From: Prunus persica
Taxonomy: Eukaryota > Streptophyta > Magnoliopsida > Rosales > Rosaceae
Assembly (NCBI RefSeq): GCF_000346465.2
Contig: NC_034014.1
Location: forward strand, 14,528,218 to 14,592,217
Direction of reading: 5' to 3'
DNA: 64,000 nucleotides
The translations under genes and the position numbers were made by a program. This document shows, piece by piece, positions 37,026 to 47,895 of this stretch (positions within the stretch are counted from its first letter, which is position 1; every line of letters starts with the position of its first letter). The notes under the pieces are model-generated. The model did no database searches, was not told the origin of the DNA, and saw only the letters and a program-made list of their open reading frames with translations.

Positions 37026-37250
37026 CTCGTTTGGTTTGGTTGGAGTATATTAGGTAGGACAAAATCACTTTTAGGGAGAATCATCTCCTACGTGATTCTT
37101 CGTATAATCATTTTAAGTGATTATGGGAAGAAGCACCTTTCATCTACTTCTTCATAAAATCACTTAAAACCACCTAAAGTGATTATATAAAGAAGTTATT
37201 CTCCATAAAAGTGATTTTTGGCATATCTAGAATTACTCACAAACGAATCC
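37026..37250. mobile_element. MITE-like inverted repeat, 'TTCGTTTGG' type
   Basis: ACTCGTTTGGTTTGG at the left and CACAAACGAATCC at the right are inverted relatives. Internally, AAAATCACTTTTA and GGGAGAAT at the left pair with ATTCTCC and TAAAAGTGATTTTT at the right, and TCACTTAAAACCACC/GTGATTAT blocks pair in the middle. Non-coding; target duplication not resolved. Confidence 0.5.
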
Positions 37251-39279
37251 TTATTCTGTAAAACAATTAATTATTTCAAGACCTATTATTACATTGATAA
37301 ACGTTGGGCCCTTTTTTCTTTATTTAAAAACCCTTGAAATTTAATTCTAATTTCTTGTATATCCATATACATATTGAATGTAAAACCATACAAAATTGTA
37401 ATGTTACATCATAGGTTTCTGGTAACACAAGTTAAAACCCTAGAATGATTGCGTTGTGCATGCGCATTTATATATAGAGCAGCAAGAATTATAGCATATA
37501 TAGATGCAACGAAAGCGACCTGGTGTATTGCACTTGAAAACAAGAGGATGACATAAGAGACTTGTCCCACCGTCTGATCCACGTTAGAGGCTGATGCAAT
37601 ACCTGCACGGTGTTCCAACTCTATTCACTCTCCATATTAGCTGTAAGTTTTTAATTTTTTAATTTGTTTTTTTCATTATAAAATTTGGTCAATGTTCTGG
37701 TTCTGTATGTGCAATCTCTCTCTCTCTCTCAAGAGAGAGAAAATGTACGCATTATTGGAGAAATTTGTGAATGTGAGAGTCACATTGACACGTGGTATTA
37801 TTAATTTATATATGATGAATTTAGTGTGTAATGTTAATAAATAGATATATGTGTTATAACAAGACTCTCGTGGTATCTCCAAATGATGTGACCGTCACAT
37901 CAAAAAAATTACGTGTATTCACTTCCCCTATTGCTTATAAAGAAGGAATTATTGTGTGATATTAGAACACCATCACAGAGGACATTCCATTTATTTACAT
38001 ATTTTTAAATTTTAAGAAATAAAAAGAACCCAAAAGATTGCAGTAGTAAGGTACGGAAAAATTCAAAAATCTTTTTATCATGGATATCAATTAAAAATTG
38101 TGGAAGGCATGGGACTTCCACAAAATCTCCACGGTGAGCCAAAATTAGTATAAAATAGATTTAATGCTGACAATGGTTAAAGCACTTAAATAAAATAAAA
38201 AATGAAAAAGTTTAGCTCCTTAAAATTGAGGAGGAGCTCTTTCTTACAACCAATGTGGTTTTGACACATGTTAAAAAAAATTAATATTCTTTTTTTGTTG
38301 TTGAAAGGTTGTCAATGTTGTCGGAATTTGACAACGGTAATAACCCCATTAGTTTTAAGGAGCCAAGCCTTGCTCAATAAATAAAAAGTTAAAAGTGCTT
38401 AATATAACGAACAGGAAAATACTTCCCTCATTACCATATAAGTAGGAGCTCTTACATTCCTCGCAATAGCAAAGTGACATATGTGCAGAATTTTTTATTT
38501 ATTATTTATTTTTGATAAATTATTTTTGCATATGTGTCCAACTGCGATTTGTAAGAAGTATCTTCTTACACATAAGGAGGCAAACAATATCCTAACGTAA
38601 AATGCTAAACTGCTAAATACACACTTTATTTAGCAGTGTTGATAAACTATATATATATTATCAATCTAATGAATGACTTATTTTGATTGACGTTGGTCAC
38701 TTAAGAGGTTAGCCATGGGGAGAAAAATCCTAGCTGCTAAGAGAGAGAGAAAAAGGAAAAGAGAGAAAGCTTCAGAATCTGGGGGTTTTCCCCTTAATTT
38801 TGTCAGATATCTGATGTTTTTCGTTTTTGGTGGACCTATGTCGATTTATGGGAGATCCACTGCTTATTGGTGCGTTGAGGCCCTAGAGTAACTAGGTGCT
38901 CTCTATGTCATGTCCCAAAGGAGGATTAGTGGCAGTTAGTTTTCCCCTTGTCAACGTTGCTTTAACTTTTTTATTTTGGTTTAGTTTGTTCAATAAAGTC
39001 CAGAAACTCTATGAGTTTTTTTTTTTTTTTTCTCTCATGATTCCAGAAACTCTATGAGTTTGCTGGGTGTTCTTAGGCTTTTTAGCAGAGTCATGTTAGC
39101 TAGTGGCTAGTTTTGTCATTGTTGTCATTACACTAGATTCGGAGAAATTATGGTGATTGAAAGGGATTATAGAGAGTCATTTCAAGAATGATTCTCTCTA
39201 GATCGTTTCAGCTTATCGGTTGGCTCAGGGTACTGGACTCTATAACTAGGGAAGTTTTACATATATCTACCATGTTGTT
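37251..39279. other. Intergenic sequence
   Basis: No gene recognised. Contains a CT/GA palindromic stretch (37711-37739), short A/T runs, and a direct repeat of CAGAAACTCTATGAGTTT (about 39001 and 39046) separated by a T run. Confidence 0.35.
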
Positions 39280-39287
39280 ATTAGGAT

Positions 39288-39890
39288 CAGGGGTGGAGCC
39301 ACAAATAGACCAGTGTGGTCCTGGGCCCTAATCATTTTTATATTAGAAAATATTATATATTAATATCTTTTATGATACTTCTAATATTTCTTCAAGTTTA
39401 CATCTTTTTTCATGTTTTAGATTAATTTTCTAAAAATTTATTATACATATTATTATTTTTTACACAAGTCCTTCAAATCTAAGAGTCATTTTCATCAATT
39501 TCTCTAGATTTGTGATATTCTCTTATTCTCCATATATTATATTATCAAGTTTCAAATATTTTTTTGGCCAAATTATCAAGTTTCAATTGGGTTGACTGAC
39601 CTGATTAAGATTGTTAATTTTTCTCTTATTTTTTTTATTGCTTTCTCTTTGCCTATGGTTTGTTGGGGTTTGGGAAATTTTGAATTATTCTCTATTGAGT
39701 TCAATGGATCTTTTAAATAATTTGTGGATTGCCAAAAGAAAAAAATGTGTAAAGATTTCATTACATATATGTATTATATATGATGTTTTGGTATTTTCGG
39801 TTACTTTGGAATGTATTGTGAGTTTGAATTTTTTTATATAAATATTTTGTAAGAGGCCATTTTACACATGAAATCATGACTCCACCATTT
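39288..39890. mobile_element. Non-autonomous hAT element (603 bp), degenerate, GGGTGGAGCC type
   Basis: Left end CAGGGGTGGAGCCAC, right end TGACTCCACCATTT (inverted, about 10 of 14 match), flanked by ATTAGGAT (39280-39287) and ATTGGGAT (39891-39898), an 8-bp duplication with one change. The right-terminal 90 bp resembles the end of the dead DUF4371-type hAT at 12360-12445: both read 'TTGTGAGTTT', 'TATATAAATATTTTGT' or similar, then 'AGAGGC' and 'ACACATGAA'. It is probably a deletion derivative of that hAT family. Confidence 0.75.
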
Positions 39891-40011
39891 ATTGGGATAA
39901 CTAAAAGCTAGGATTGATTAGCCCGAAGGGGAATTAACTAAAAGCTAGGATTTAAAATCACTAATAAATCTCTAGGTTATTTCCCTTTTAAAAACTAGTT
40001 ACAAGGAAGCT

Positions 40012-40425
40012 GATTTCCCCACTCCCCTTTTCTCCACTTACACTCCGTTTCGTTTTTTAATACTTTTTAATCAATTTTGTTCTTTCTCTTTCCTATTCTA
40101 TCATTACCCTACATTAATTTCTTTTTTACTTCACTTTTATATTATTTCTTTTTCTTTATACTTAATTTTCCAACCTACACTCTATTTTCAGTATTAAAGG
40201 GGGAAAAAAAACTTAATTTCTTACTCGATTAAAGGAAAAAAAAATACTTAAAATGGAGTGCAAGTTGGAAAATTAAGTATAAAGAAAAAGAACTAATATA
40301 AAAGTGAAGTAAAAAGAAATTAATGTAGGATAAGGGTAAAATAAGAAAGAGAAAGAACAAAATTGATTAAAAAGTATTAAAAAGCAGAAGGGAGTGTAAG
40401 TGGAGAAAATAGGAGTGGGGAAATC
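40012..40425. mobile_element. Large foldback MITE: two ~175-bp inverted arms
   Basis: GATTTCCCCACTCCC at the left pairs with GGAGTGGGGAAATC at the right, and pairing continues through the arms (TCCACTTACACTCC with GGAGTGTAAGTGGA, TTTTTAATCAATTTTGTTC with its inverse, CTACATTAATTTC, TTCACTTTTATATTA, ATACTTAATTTTCCAAC). Only about 60 bp separate the arms. It encodes nothing and ends about 1 kb upstream of the bHLH start codon. Target duplication is not clear. Confidence 0.85.
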
Positions 40426-41164
40426 ATATCTCATCAATAAAGATAACTGGATTTATTATTAAAACTTGCATTAATTCATGGAAATGGTTTGATGTTTCTT
40501 TTTGGGAGATGTTGTGGTTTAAATAAAAAAATTAAGCTTTTTTTTAATACACGAGATAGTCTAAACTAAAAGAGAAGAAGGAATTTCTCACACACATTAC
40601 CAAAAAATCATGAAGATTCGAACTTAAAACCACAAATTGGCAAGTGAACATCATTTTCTGCCTTGACAACAATGAAGCTTTTAATTGCGTACGTGGGTTG
40701 TGTTGGGTGTGTGGGGAGACTAAAAATCAACCAAATCAAACATCAGTCTCCCACACGAAAAGCAAAAGAAGTCCAAAATTGACTGATAAAGAGCTGTAAA
40801 AGTAATTTTATCTCAACAAGAGAGAATGATGAAGCATAAAGAAGCAGCAGCGCCAGGATTTCAGTGCTTGTACTGGTCAGCGGCCAACCCAGCCATATAT
40901 ACGTAAAAATATAAATAAATATATTGGGAGAAAACCCTAGCAATGTGGCAAAAGCCTGCAAGCTCTCGGTGCAATCCTTGACCCTAGACAAGTTTGGCAG
41001 AAAAAAGATAAATAAGATTTCAACCCTTTGATCTCCCATCGTGGGCCCCACCTGACACCCAATATCTTCTCCTTTTATTTCATCAACTCATCTTTTTAGT
41101 GTACTTTGTAATTGCATCATGCATGCTTTCCCTCAGCTCAGCTCCCTCACTAAAATTCTGCTCC

Positions 41165-41203
<39 letters not shown>

Positions 41204-41473
41204 CTTTTTTTTGTGACTCTTGGATCAGTCTTTCTAAAGCTGCAAACTAAAGAAGCTAGAGCTAAAAGAAGCTAGAGCTAGAGGGTTTTCAGTTTTTTTA
41301 TTCTTTGTTTTTACCAAACTCATACTAATCTGATCGAAGTGCTTTTGGGTGATCTTTGGTGTGATAATTGATCATACACTCCACTTGATCAATCGATAGA
41401 TCGAATTCGCCTTCCCAGTTTTTATATGTTCTAAATCAGAAGATCATCACTTGGAAAAAGCCCACAGAAAAAC
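40426..41473 (+). promoter_or_regulatory. Upstream and leader region of the HEC-like bHLH gene
   Basis: The only intergenic sequence between the foldback element and the start codon. An AT-rich TATAAATAAATA stretch (about 40909-40921) is a weak TATA candidate. A (CT)15-type run at 41168-41198, common in plant leaders, lies 275 bases before the ATG. The transcription start cannot be fixed from sequence. Confidence 0.4.
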
Positions 41474-42379
41474 ATGGAGATCAATATTGATTACACAAGT
41501 AAGCTGGCAATGAACTCCTCTGGAGTGGATCTGGATGATGATCATGCTAGCATGGAAGACCCCATCCTCCATCAGATTTCCTCCTACGAATATTCTTCTC
41601 TTTGGCCAAACTTGCCTCTCCCTCATCATCCACTACATCAAATACCATCTTCATCCACTGCTCCTCCTCCTCCTCCTCATCATCATCAATCAATCGCTGA
41701 TCATCAAATGCTACTACTAGCTGGCGGGAATAATAACAACATTTTTGTGGAATTAAATGAGCATGAAGATGATGAAGAGGCAGGTGATGGTGGTGGTGGT
41801 GAGGAGGAGCTTGGAGCTATGAAGGAAATGATGTACAAGATCGCAGCTATGCAACCGGTGGACATCGATCCGGCCACAATCCGGAGGCCCAAACGGAGAA
41901 ACGTGCGAATCAGTGACGACCCGCAAAGCGTGGCTGCCCGTCACCGGCGGGAGAGGATAAGCGAGAAAATCCGCATCCTCCAAAGACTTGTTCCGGGGGG
42001 AACTAAAATGGACACAGCTTCCATGTTGGACGAAGCCATTCGCTACGTCAAGTTCTTGAAGAGGCAAATCCGGCTACTTCAATCATCTTCATCCTCATCA
42101 GCGTTGTCAAATAATAATCATCAGCTTCATGATCATGATCCTCAATCAGCAGCAGCTCATGATGATCATGATCATGGTCAATGCAATATTAATATTATTA
42201 ATAATATTAATGGATCATCATCAGTTGGTGCCAGAGGCGCAAGGTTGCCTTTGGATTGGCCGCGGCATAATATTAATGTGAATCATATTAACACAGCACA
42301 AAAACCCAACAATCATCATGCCGCAGCAGCCGCCGCCGCCACCACCACCACCTCCTCCGCTAGAAACCCTCGTCACTAG
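41474..42379 (+). CDS. HEC: HECATE-like bHLH transcription factor (HEC1/HEC2 type)
   Basis: Single-exon gene, 301 residues. The N-terminal third is acidic and rich in His/Pro/Ser with a GDGGGG stretch near 104. The conserved block starts at about residue 115: [16 protein letters not shown], then the basic region [20 protein letters not shown] followed by [11 protein letters not shown], the loop [17 protein letters not shown] and helix 2 [15 protein letters not shown] (to about 203). These features, including the 'MQPxxIDPxx' lead-in, match HEC1/HEC2 more closely than HEC3 or INDEHISCENT. HEC factors act in the nucleus in gynoecium and transmitting-tract development and in meristem control, usually as heterodimers with SPATULA. 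The C-terminal tail is Asn/His-rich and ends in alanine and threonine runs (AAAAAAATTTT), unlike a fixed domain. The start ATG ([11 protein letters not shown]) is the first in frame after the leader. Confidence 0.93.
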   Translation: MEINIDYTSKLAMNSSGVDLDDDHASMEDPILHQISSYEYSSLWPNLPLPHHPLHQIPSSSTAPPPPPHHHQSIADHQMLLLAGGNNNNIFVELNEHEDDEEAGDGGGGEEELGAMKEMMYKIAAMQPVDIDPATIRRPKRRNVRISDDPQSVAARHRRERISEKIRILQRLVPGGTKMDTASMLDEAIRYVKFLKRQIRLLQSSSSSSALSNNNHQLHDHDPQSAAAHDDHDHGQCNINIINNINGSSSVGARGARLPLDWPRHNINVNHINTAQKPNNHHAAAAAAATTTTSSARNPRH

Positions 42380-43049
42380 ACAACGGGGCGGGTCGATCCA
42401 CGCAGCTGCCTACAATTAATTACCACAACGTAATCCTGCTGCTGCTGTTGTGAGCTGAATGAGGATTAGATATGTATTAGACGCGTGTGGCTGATTGATT
42501 TTATATATAATTGTGATTGTGTGCTAATTAATTAGTTAAGTAGATGAGGAAGGGAAGATGTCAGAGTCTCTCTCTCTCTCTCTCTCTCGGGTCATGTATT
42601 ATGTATATGATTGTTAATTGTGTGGGAGGTAGCTATAGCTTGATAGCTTGATAGCTTGATAGCTTGATAGCTTGCTAGCTCGCTAGCTAGCAAAAGGTTT
42701 GTTAGGATTTTGTTGACTAAGGGGCTGAAGAATAATCATAACGGTTTGCTTGCATTACGTACTAGTACTACCATACCATACCATATATCAAATATAAAAT
42801 ATATAAAACCAGTCCTGATCTCTTGGACCACAGGAGTCCAAGAAATTGTGGTCACCCACAATCTCTTGGACTCCTGTAGTCCAAGAGATCGGGACTGTAT
42901 ATAAAACACATATTATTATAAATAACATCTCTCCCGGGAATAAAACAGTGACGCAATTAGTACCTATTGAATATCATTATATATATAATAATTAGTAATA
43001 TATAGTATGTGAGATGTAATTTTGTGTATACATGTATCCTATTTACGTT
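42380..43049 (+). other. 3' flank of bHLH gene with microsatellites
   Basis: Contains a CT run (42567-42588) and five copies of the 8-mer AGCTTGAT followed by GCTAGCTCGCTAGCTAGC (about 42636-42690), all probably in or near the 3' UTR. The double hairpin at 42811-42896 is listed separately. Confidence 0.6.
42811..42896. repeat. Perfect-looking 41-bp inverted repeat with nested inverted repeats
   Basis: Arms 42811-42851 and 42856-42896 are inverted copies with three mismatches and a 4-base loop (TCAC). Each arm is itself an inverted repeat: CTTGGAC(CACAGGA)GTCCAAG on the left and CTTGGAC(TCCTGTA)GTCCAAG on the right. It can fold as one 41-bp stem or as two side-by-side hairpins. It lies about 430 bases downstream of the bHLH stop codon. 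Confidence 0.9.
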
Positions 43050-43140
43050 CACTACTAGAAAAAGGAACCAAGGCCACGGTTTGCCTAGCCACGACAAACC
43101 AGCAGTGACCATTGGTGTGTAATGCCCCAGTTATTGTGCA
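43050..43140. mobile_element. CACTA-type transposon terminus
   Basis: CACTACTAGAAAAAGG at 43050 is the canonical CACTA (En/Spm) terminal inverted repeat, and the following 60 bases carry short GC-rich motifs (CCACGGTTTGCC, CCACGACAAACC) like CACTA subterminal repeats. The opposite terminus was not found, so the element is probably truncated; 43141-43690 carries no recognisable transposase. Confidence 0.65.
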
Positions 43141-43687
43141 TTAAACGTTTTTGACACCTTCATTCAACACAACACTTAATCCCAATTTAACAATGTTATA
43201 TGTTTTCTTTCTTTGTTGCATCTTCTTCTATGTTCGTTCTCTTCGTCGTCGTTATTCTTCTAAGAAAAATATTCATTGGTTGCAAAGTAATTAGTCTAGC
43301 CTTTCATCTCCTTGAATGCTGATATGAATGTTGATATAATTTATAGGTAAGAAATTGTTGCTATATAGGAACTTTGTTAGATAATGTATGTTGTTGTAAT
43401 TTGAATGTTTGAATCAACTTTATGTGGCAAAAATGTAGGATGGTCCTGACATTGCCAAGGCCAATGCGAGGAACTATACCATTCTTAGGGCAGTGGGGGA
43501 TTTAGTAAGGAAGTATGTAGAAGAGCGTGTCTTAGGATATTGGTGATTATTCATAGTTACCCTTTAGGTTTGAAGAGGTTTGTCACTTTTGTAATGTTGC
43601 ATCCCTTAGATTGTATTGCTATATATCCAAATGTTGGGTTGTAACTAATACCTAGATAAGAATGTTGATTTTGAACTTTAAACTTGG

Positions 43688-44105
43688 TTTTATGGTACTT
43701 TGAAGTTAATGATGTTTGGTTTGTTACTATATTAGTTATTGAGCTTTTAAGCTTGATGGCATGTTGAGTTCACTCAACTTTGAAGTTTGATGGCATGTTA
43801 AATTCAATTCGATGATTGTTTTGGGAAATGAAAAACGTTAGCAAGTTATAGAATTTTATTGTTGTAATTGGGCTAACAAAATTCAAAAGGAAAAACAATA
43901 GGGGTTAGGCCCAAATCACCCATTCAAACTGTACCAAACTGTCCATTATTTGGTTACCTTAGTAACTTTTGTTAAAACTGAACCGAACCAAATGTGGGAG
44001 GAGAAAAAATGAGTCAGGCATATTTCTTAATTTTTTTTTCTTTTAGTGGTAGATATATAGAAGTCAAGCGACAGTATCAATTTTTGATTTATTAAAGGGC
44101 ATTTT
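43688..44105 (+). repeat. Copy of a repeat also found at 58.6-59.4 kb
   Basis: Blocks such as TTTGAAGTTTGATGGCATGT, TAAATTCAATT, GGCTAACAAAATTCAAAA, ACCAAACTGTCCAT, CCTTAGTAACTT and CCAAATGTGGGAGGAGAAA occur in the same order at 58955-59430. The first part (43688-43880) additionally matches the minus strand of 58615-58790. Non-coding. Confidence 0.75.
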
Positions 44106-44390
44106 GGTTGATGAGGAAGGTTCACGGCGCTGGGAAGTAGTTGCAGCCCTGCTTGGATCACCAAGCCAGCATGACTAAACTCTAAAGGCTCTGAAAACAG
44201 CAGGGTCCCTAAAACTGTGACAAAAGATGACAAGCGCCTATTAAACCAATGTAATGTGAGGCTCCCCAACAATGTAAATCAACTCCTTAATCCCTTCCAA
44301 ACTAAGGAAAAAAAAAAAAACTTACGATGATAGACGCGTCGAATTTCAGTATCTCTACAAAACAAATTGAACACAACCAAAATTCTTACA

Positions 44391-44486
44391 TCATTCAAAA
44401 TCAGATTCTGGATCTACATCCACAATATCAGGAAATGAACCCGCATCTAAATCATTGCCCTTTTCAAATGCAACTCCCATCCTCTT
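44391..44486 (-). pseudogene. Last 30 or so codons of a PELP1-like gene relic, cut off by the retroelement
   Basis: On the minus strand this continues the frame interrupted at 57075: RMGVAFEKGNDLDAGS then FPDIVDVDPESDFE and a stop (44391-44393). Acidic C-terminal tail. Continuity across the retroelement, once its CTCTT duplication is allowed for, shows that both pieces were one exon. Sequence left of it (44110-44390) is probable 3' UTR. Confidence 0.65.
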
Positions 44487-45156
44487 TGTGGGAACCTAAT
44501 TAAATCAAACCTTAGGTCAAATAATTCCTACCATTTGGGGATTATTTGACCCAATTAGGAATTAATCAACCTAATTGGGAGTTACTCAATTTAATTGGGA
44601 ATTACCCAATTAAATTGAGCGTTACCTAATTAGGTTGAGAATTGAATTGGTTAATTACCACGATCCCCAAATAAATGATGAGTTGCCTAATTGAATCGGG
44701 ATTTGATTTGATACCTACCACAATTAGGGATTTGATTTACCCTAATTAATCGAATCCCTAATTAATCAAATCAATTCCAAAAAGGGGAGGAATAATTCCC
44801 ATCCATCTACGGAATTATTCCTCTGAAAACCTAGCCTCCGAGACTACTATAAAAGCATAGCCACACAATGGTTGAGGTACGCCTAAATTCTTACTAAAGC
44901 TCTGCAAAAATTATTTCTCAAAAACCCTAGCCACCTCCTCTCTTTCTCTCTCTCACACAAGGCTCCGGCCACCACACACGGCTCGGGCCACCCGGTTTTC
45001 CTTGAATTACCCTACCTAACTTAGGCATCGGAGGGCCTTTGGCCAACACCTCCCGGGTGTGGTCTTTTACTCCGATCTGTTTTGCAGGGAGAAAGAGAGG
45101 CGGAGAAGACGAAGGAATCTTGGGCGAATATTCTCGTGGAAAAATTTGCTCCCACA
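44487..45156 (+). repeat. 5' LTR of the gypsy element
   Basis: 670 bp, TGTGGGAACCTAATTAAATC to AAATTTGCTCCCACA. A TATA-like ACTATAAAAGCATAG lies at about 44853, suitable for transcription start roughly 30 bases later. The alternating AATTGGGA/AATTAGG motifs in the first half form short local inverted repeats. Confidence 0.95.
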
Positions 45157-45159
45157 AAT

Positions 45160-45177
45160 TGGTGCTTTCATTGAGAG
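45160..45177 (+). promoter_or_regulatory. Primer-binding site of the gypsy element
   Basis: TGGTGCTTTCATTGAGAG begins three bases after the 5' LTR. The TGG start matches the CCA end of a tRNA; I cannot say which tRNA from memory. The position fixes the transcription direction as plus. Confidence 0.8.
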
Positions 45178-45243
45178 CACGAGACATACTCGAAGCGTGC
45201 TCCAAACCTATTTTTTCAATCCACCGAAGCCTTCCAAACAACC

Positions 45244-47538
45244 ATGGTTGGAAGCAAACGCCTTAGGGGCAAAACGACTGTGATGGCGCACTCCGGAACG
45301 GCCGAAGCCTTGCTGCCACCACGAGGTACAGCTGCTGCCAGCATTTTGCAGCAACCTCCCATCGCTGCCAGCACGTTCCAGCAGCTTCCCAGCGGGTTCC
45401 AGCAGCCTCCCATGGCTGCCAGCGCGTTCCAACAGCTTCCCGAAAATTTCCAGCAGCCTCTCATGGTTGCCAGCGCATTCCAACAGCTTCCCGGAGATTT
45501 CCAGCAGCCTCCCATGGCTGCCAGAGCGTTCCAGCAGCTTCCCGGCGGGTTCCAGCAGCCCCTCGTGGCTGCCCATGCTGTCCAGCCACCTCCGGCAGCT
45601 ACGCAACCTCTCCAAACAACTGCTATAGCAACCGGAACGCAGCAGCAGTTGTGCCATGTGGCTGCTGAAATTGCAGCGCAGCCAAGCAGCCCCGTGGCCT
45701 CCTCCGTCGTGCAACTGCAAGGCCTGGGTGCCGGTGCCGCCACCCATGACAGTGCCGCCATTCGTGACCACCTCAATGCCATCTCGGGCCATTCCCTAGT
45801 CTTGGAGCAAATCCATTCACTCGCTCCTTTGCAACCACACTTGACGTATGCACCCGTGTACACATCTAATGGAACCCTAGCCCATCTACCATTGGGCCCG
45901 ATCCACACCTCTATTCCCGACCCGCGCAGTCAAGTGAGCCTTAACTCACGAGTAGATCAGCTTACACAAAGGGTTGACGACGAAAACAATTTAATTGGCC
46001 AGCTCCTCAGGCAGATCAACTTCGGTCAAAACCTTGGAGCCCATGACAATGAGAGAAGGATCTGCGAGCATACCGGCGAGCATTTTGAGGGATCCCAGAC
46101 TAGTCAGTCAGAGACAAACTGGCAGGGGAGAGAACAAGATCAAGCTGGCGAGACGCAGACATCTGCAAGCCGTACTCTGAGCCGATCGACGATCCATTCA
46201 AGACTAGGCACACAGGGGGCACGAGTCCATGAACGATTGCGTGACGAACGCAACGACCGAAGTTTACTAACCCGCTCGAGAACCAACTTGCGACAACAAC
46301 TCGTGGAGGAATCTTCGCAAGCTCAATCCACCAATCTGCCTCACGGGCAGGGCAACCGAGGAGCTCAACTTCTTCAAGTCGATGAGGAAGTCAACCATCC
46401 CCGCCTGAATCACGAGGGTCGCCAACGTGATCGGCAAGCCATGCGCGCGGAGGACGTCAAGAAGCTCGTAAAGGACCGACTTCGTAACTTAAAGATTGGT
46501 GGAAATTTCGAAGGTGCTCTACGCAGGGAGGTGGACCAAGCAAACTCTACCCCTTTCACTGCCGAGATCGAGCAGACTGCTCCCCCAAAGAAATTCTCAA
46601 CGCCTTCATTCACGCATTTCAAAGGGGATTCCGATCCCGATAGTCATCTAAGGCACTTCAAAAGTATCATGATCTTCTACAAGGCCAACGATGCGCTGAT
46701 GTGCAATGTGTTTGCAATGACCTTACTATGAGCAGCCCAAGACTGGTTCCACACCCTGCCATCTGGGTCGATCAGCAGCTTCAAGGAGCTAGCTTACGTC
46801 TTCACCAAAGAATACACTTCTTACCGGACGATCAAGAAGAACCCTGACAACCTGTTCAACCTGCAAAAGAAGTACGAAGAATCCCTTCGAGATTACATCA
46901 AGAGGTTCAAAGCAGAAAGGGCGAACATCATTGGATGTGATGACCGAATCGCGTCATCGGCCTTCAAGAGGGGCTTGCCAATTGAGTGTGAGCTGTATCG
47001 TGAGCTGACCATCTCTCCCTGCCAAACACTAGTAGAAGTCTTCGCGACAGCAGAGCGCTATGCACTTTGGGACGATGACCAGACCGCCGCAAAGAAAGCT
47101 GCCAAGCAAGCTGATCAACCGGTTGAGCCGGCAAGCCAAAGAAACGACATGATAAAAGACAAGGATGGGGGCAAGGGCGAATTACAGCCTCAGGGGGGTG
47201 CTCCAACAACTGAGACCTACACCAGGTTCACTATTCCGATACAGCAGATCCTAGCCCAAGTAAAGAACATGCCTTGGTTGAAGAAACCATCGCCTTTGAA
47301 GGGAAACCCAGCCAAGAAGGATACCAGTAGATACTGCGAATTCCATGAAGGGCACAGTCATTACATAAATGACTGCTTTGCTTGGAAAAAGCACCTCGAA
47401 GAACTGGTCGGAGACGGCCATTGCACGAAATTCATTGCAAAGGGGGCTATCCAGCAAATCAAAGATCGTGACGCAGCTGCCAACGAACCTCCACGAAAAA
47501 AAAGTCATACGGATCAGCACGATCTTAGCCGACTTTAA
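45244..47538 (+). pseudogene. Retrotransposon Gag polyprotein, one in-frame stop
   Basis: About 764 codons from ATG 45244, interrupted by TGA at 46729-46731. The N-terminal region (about residues 20-120) is a Gln/Pro-rich array of FQQLPxxFQQPxMAASA-like units. The conserved retrotransposon Gag domain begins near FTHFKGDSDPDSHLRHFKS, continues after the stop with AAQDWFHTLPSGSISSFKEL, LRDYIKRFKAERANI and AFKRGLP. The C-terminal knuckle-like block is YCEFHEGHSHYINDCFAWKK followed by LEELVGDGHCTKFI, the C-x2-H...H...C arrangement of Tat-type Gag. Gag forms the cytoplasmic particle in which reverse transcription occurs. After 47495 an A-run (GAAAAAAAAG) shifts to a frame with VIRISTILADFKSPS, the usual start of pol, so a -1/+1 shift or mutation separates them. 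Confidence 0.9.
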
Positions 47539-47539
47539 G

Positions 47540-47895
47540 AGTCCAAGCTGACCATCGAGGAGCAGAAGAGAAAGATCATGCAAGCGACAAGCGAAGGTCT
47601 CCCAAGCTGTCACCTGCTACCCAGTCATGGAAGACGATCCTGACATCACCTTGTAAGGGAAGGAAGTTCCAAGACAACGGAATGCCTATCACCTCCGAAG
47701 GTACTATCCACGAAGCTCCTCGCCTATCAGCTCGGCTCCAAGCAGGCGGCCAGGCCTCCCTCACCTCCATTGAAGACAAGTTACTTTTGATGTTGCCTCT
47801 ACAACTCATCTCTTTTGTTCAATAAAGCAATGTAGTCATGTAGACATCAATACATGTTCAAGCTTTTCTTTCCAATGGAATGTTCACAAATACAA
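47540..47895 (+). other. Short pol remnant and non-coding spacer
   Basis: A few residues in frames around KLTIEEQKRKIMQA follow the Gag end, then the frame dies. No protease, reverse transcriptase, RNase H or integrase motif can be found between here and the antisense gene, so pol was lost by deletion. Confidence 0.65.

Noticed and set aside
41535..42067. Alternative-frame and minus-strand ORFs in the bHLH gene
   Set aside because: Overlap the clear HEC frame; byproducts of CAT/CTC repeats.
42811..42896. tRNA or conserved structured ncRNA gene
   Set aside because: Stem is far too regular and lacks a cloverleaf or any CCA-type acceptor arrangement; listed as inverted repeat instead.
44027..44272. 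Minus-strand ORF of 81 codons next to the gene relic
   Set aside because: Lies beyond the relic's stop codon, most likely 3' UTR; no domain and no splice support.
45208..45908. Long minus-strand ORFs (up to 230 codons, Gly/Cys/Trp-rich)
   Set aside because: Shadow of the Gln/Pro-rich Gag repeats on the plus strand; composition is that of reversed CAG/CCC codons.
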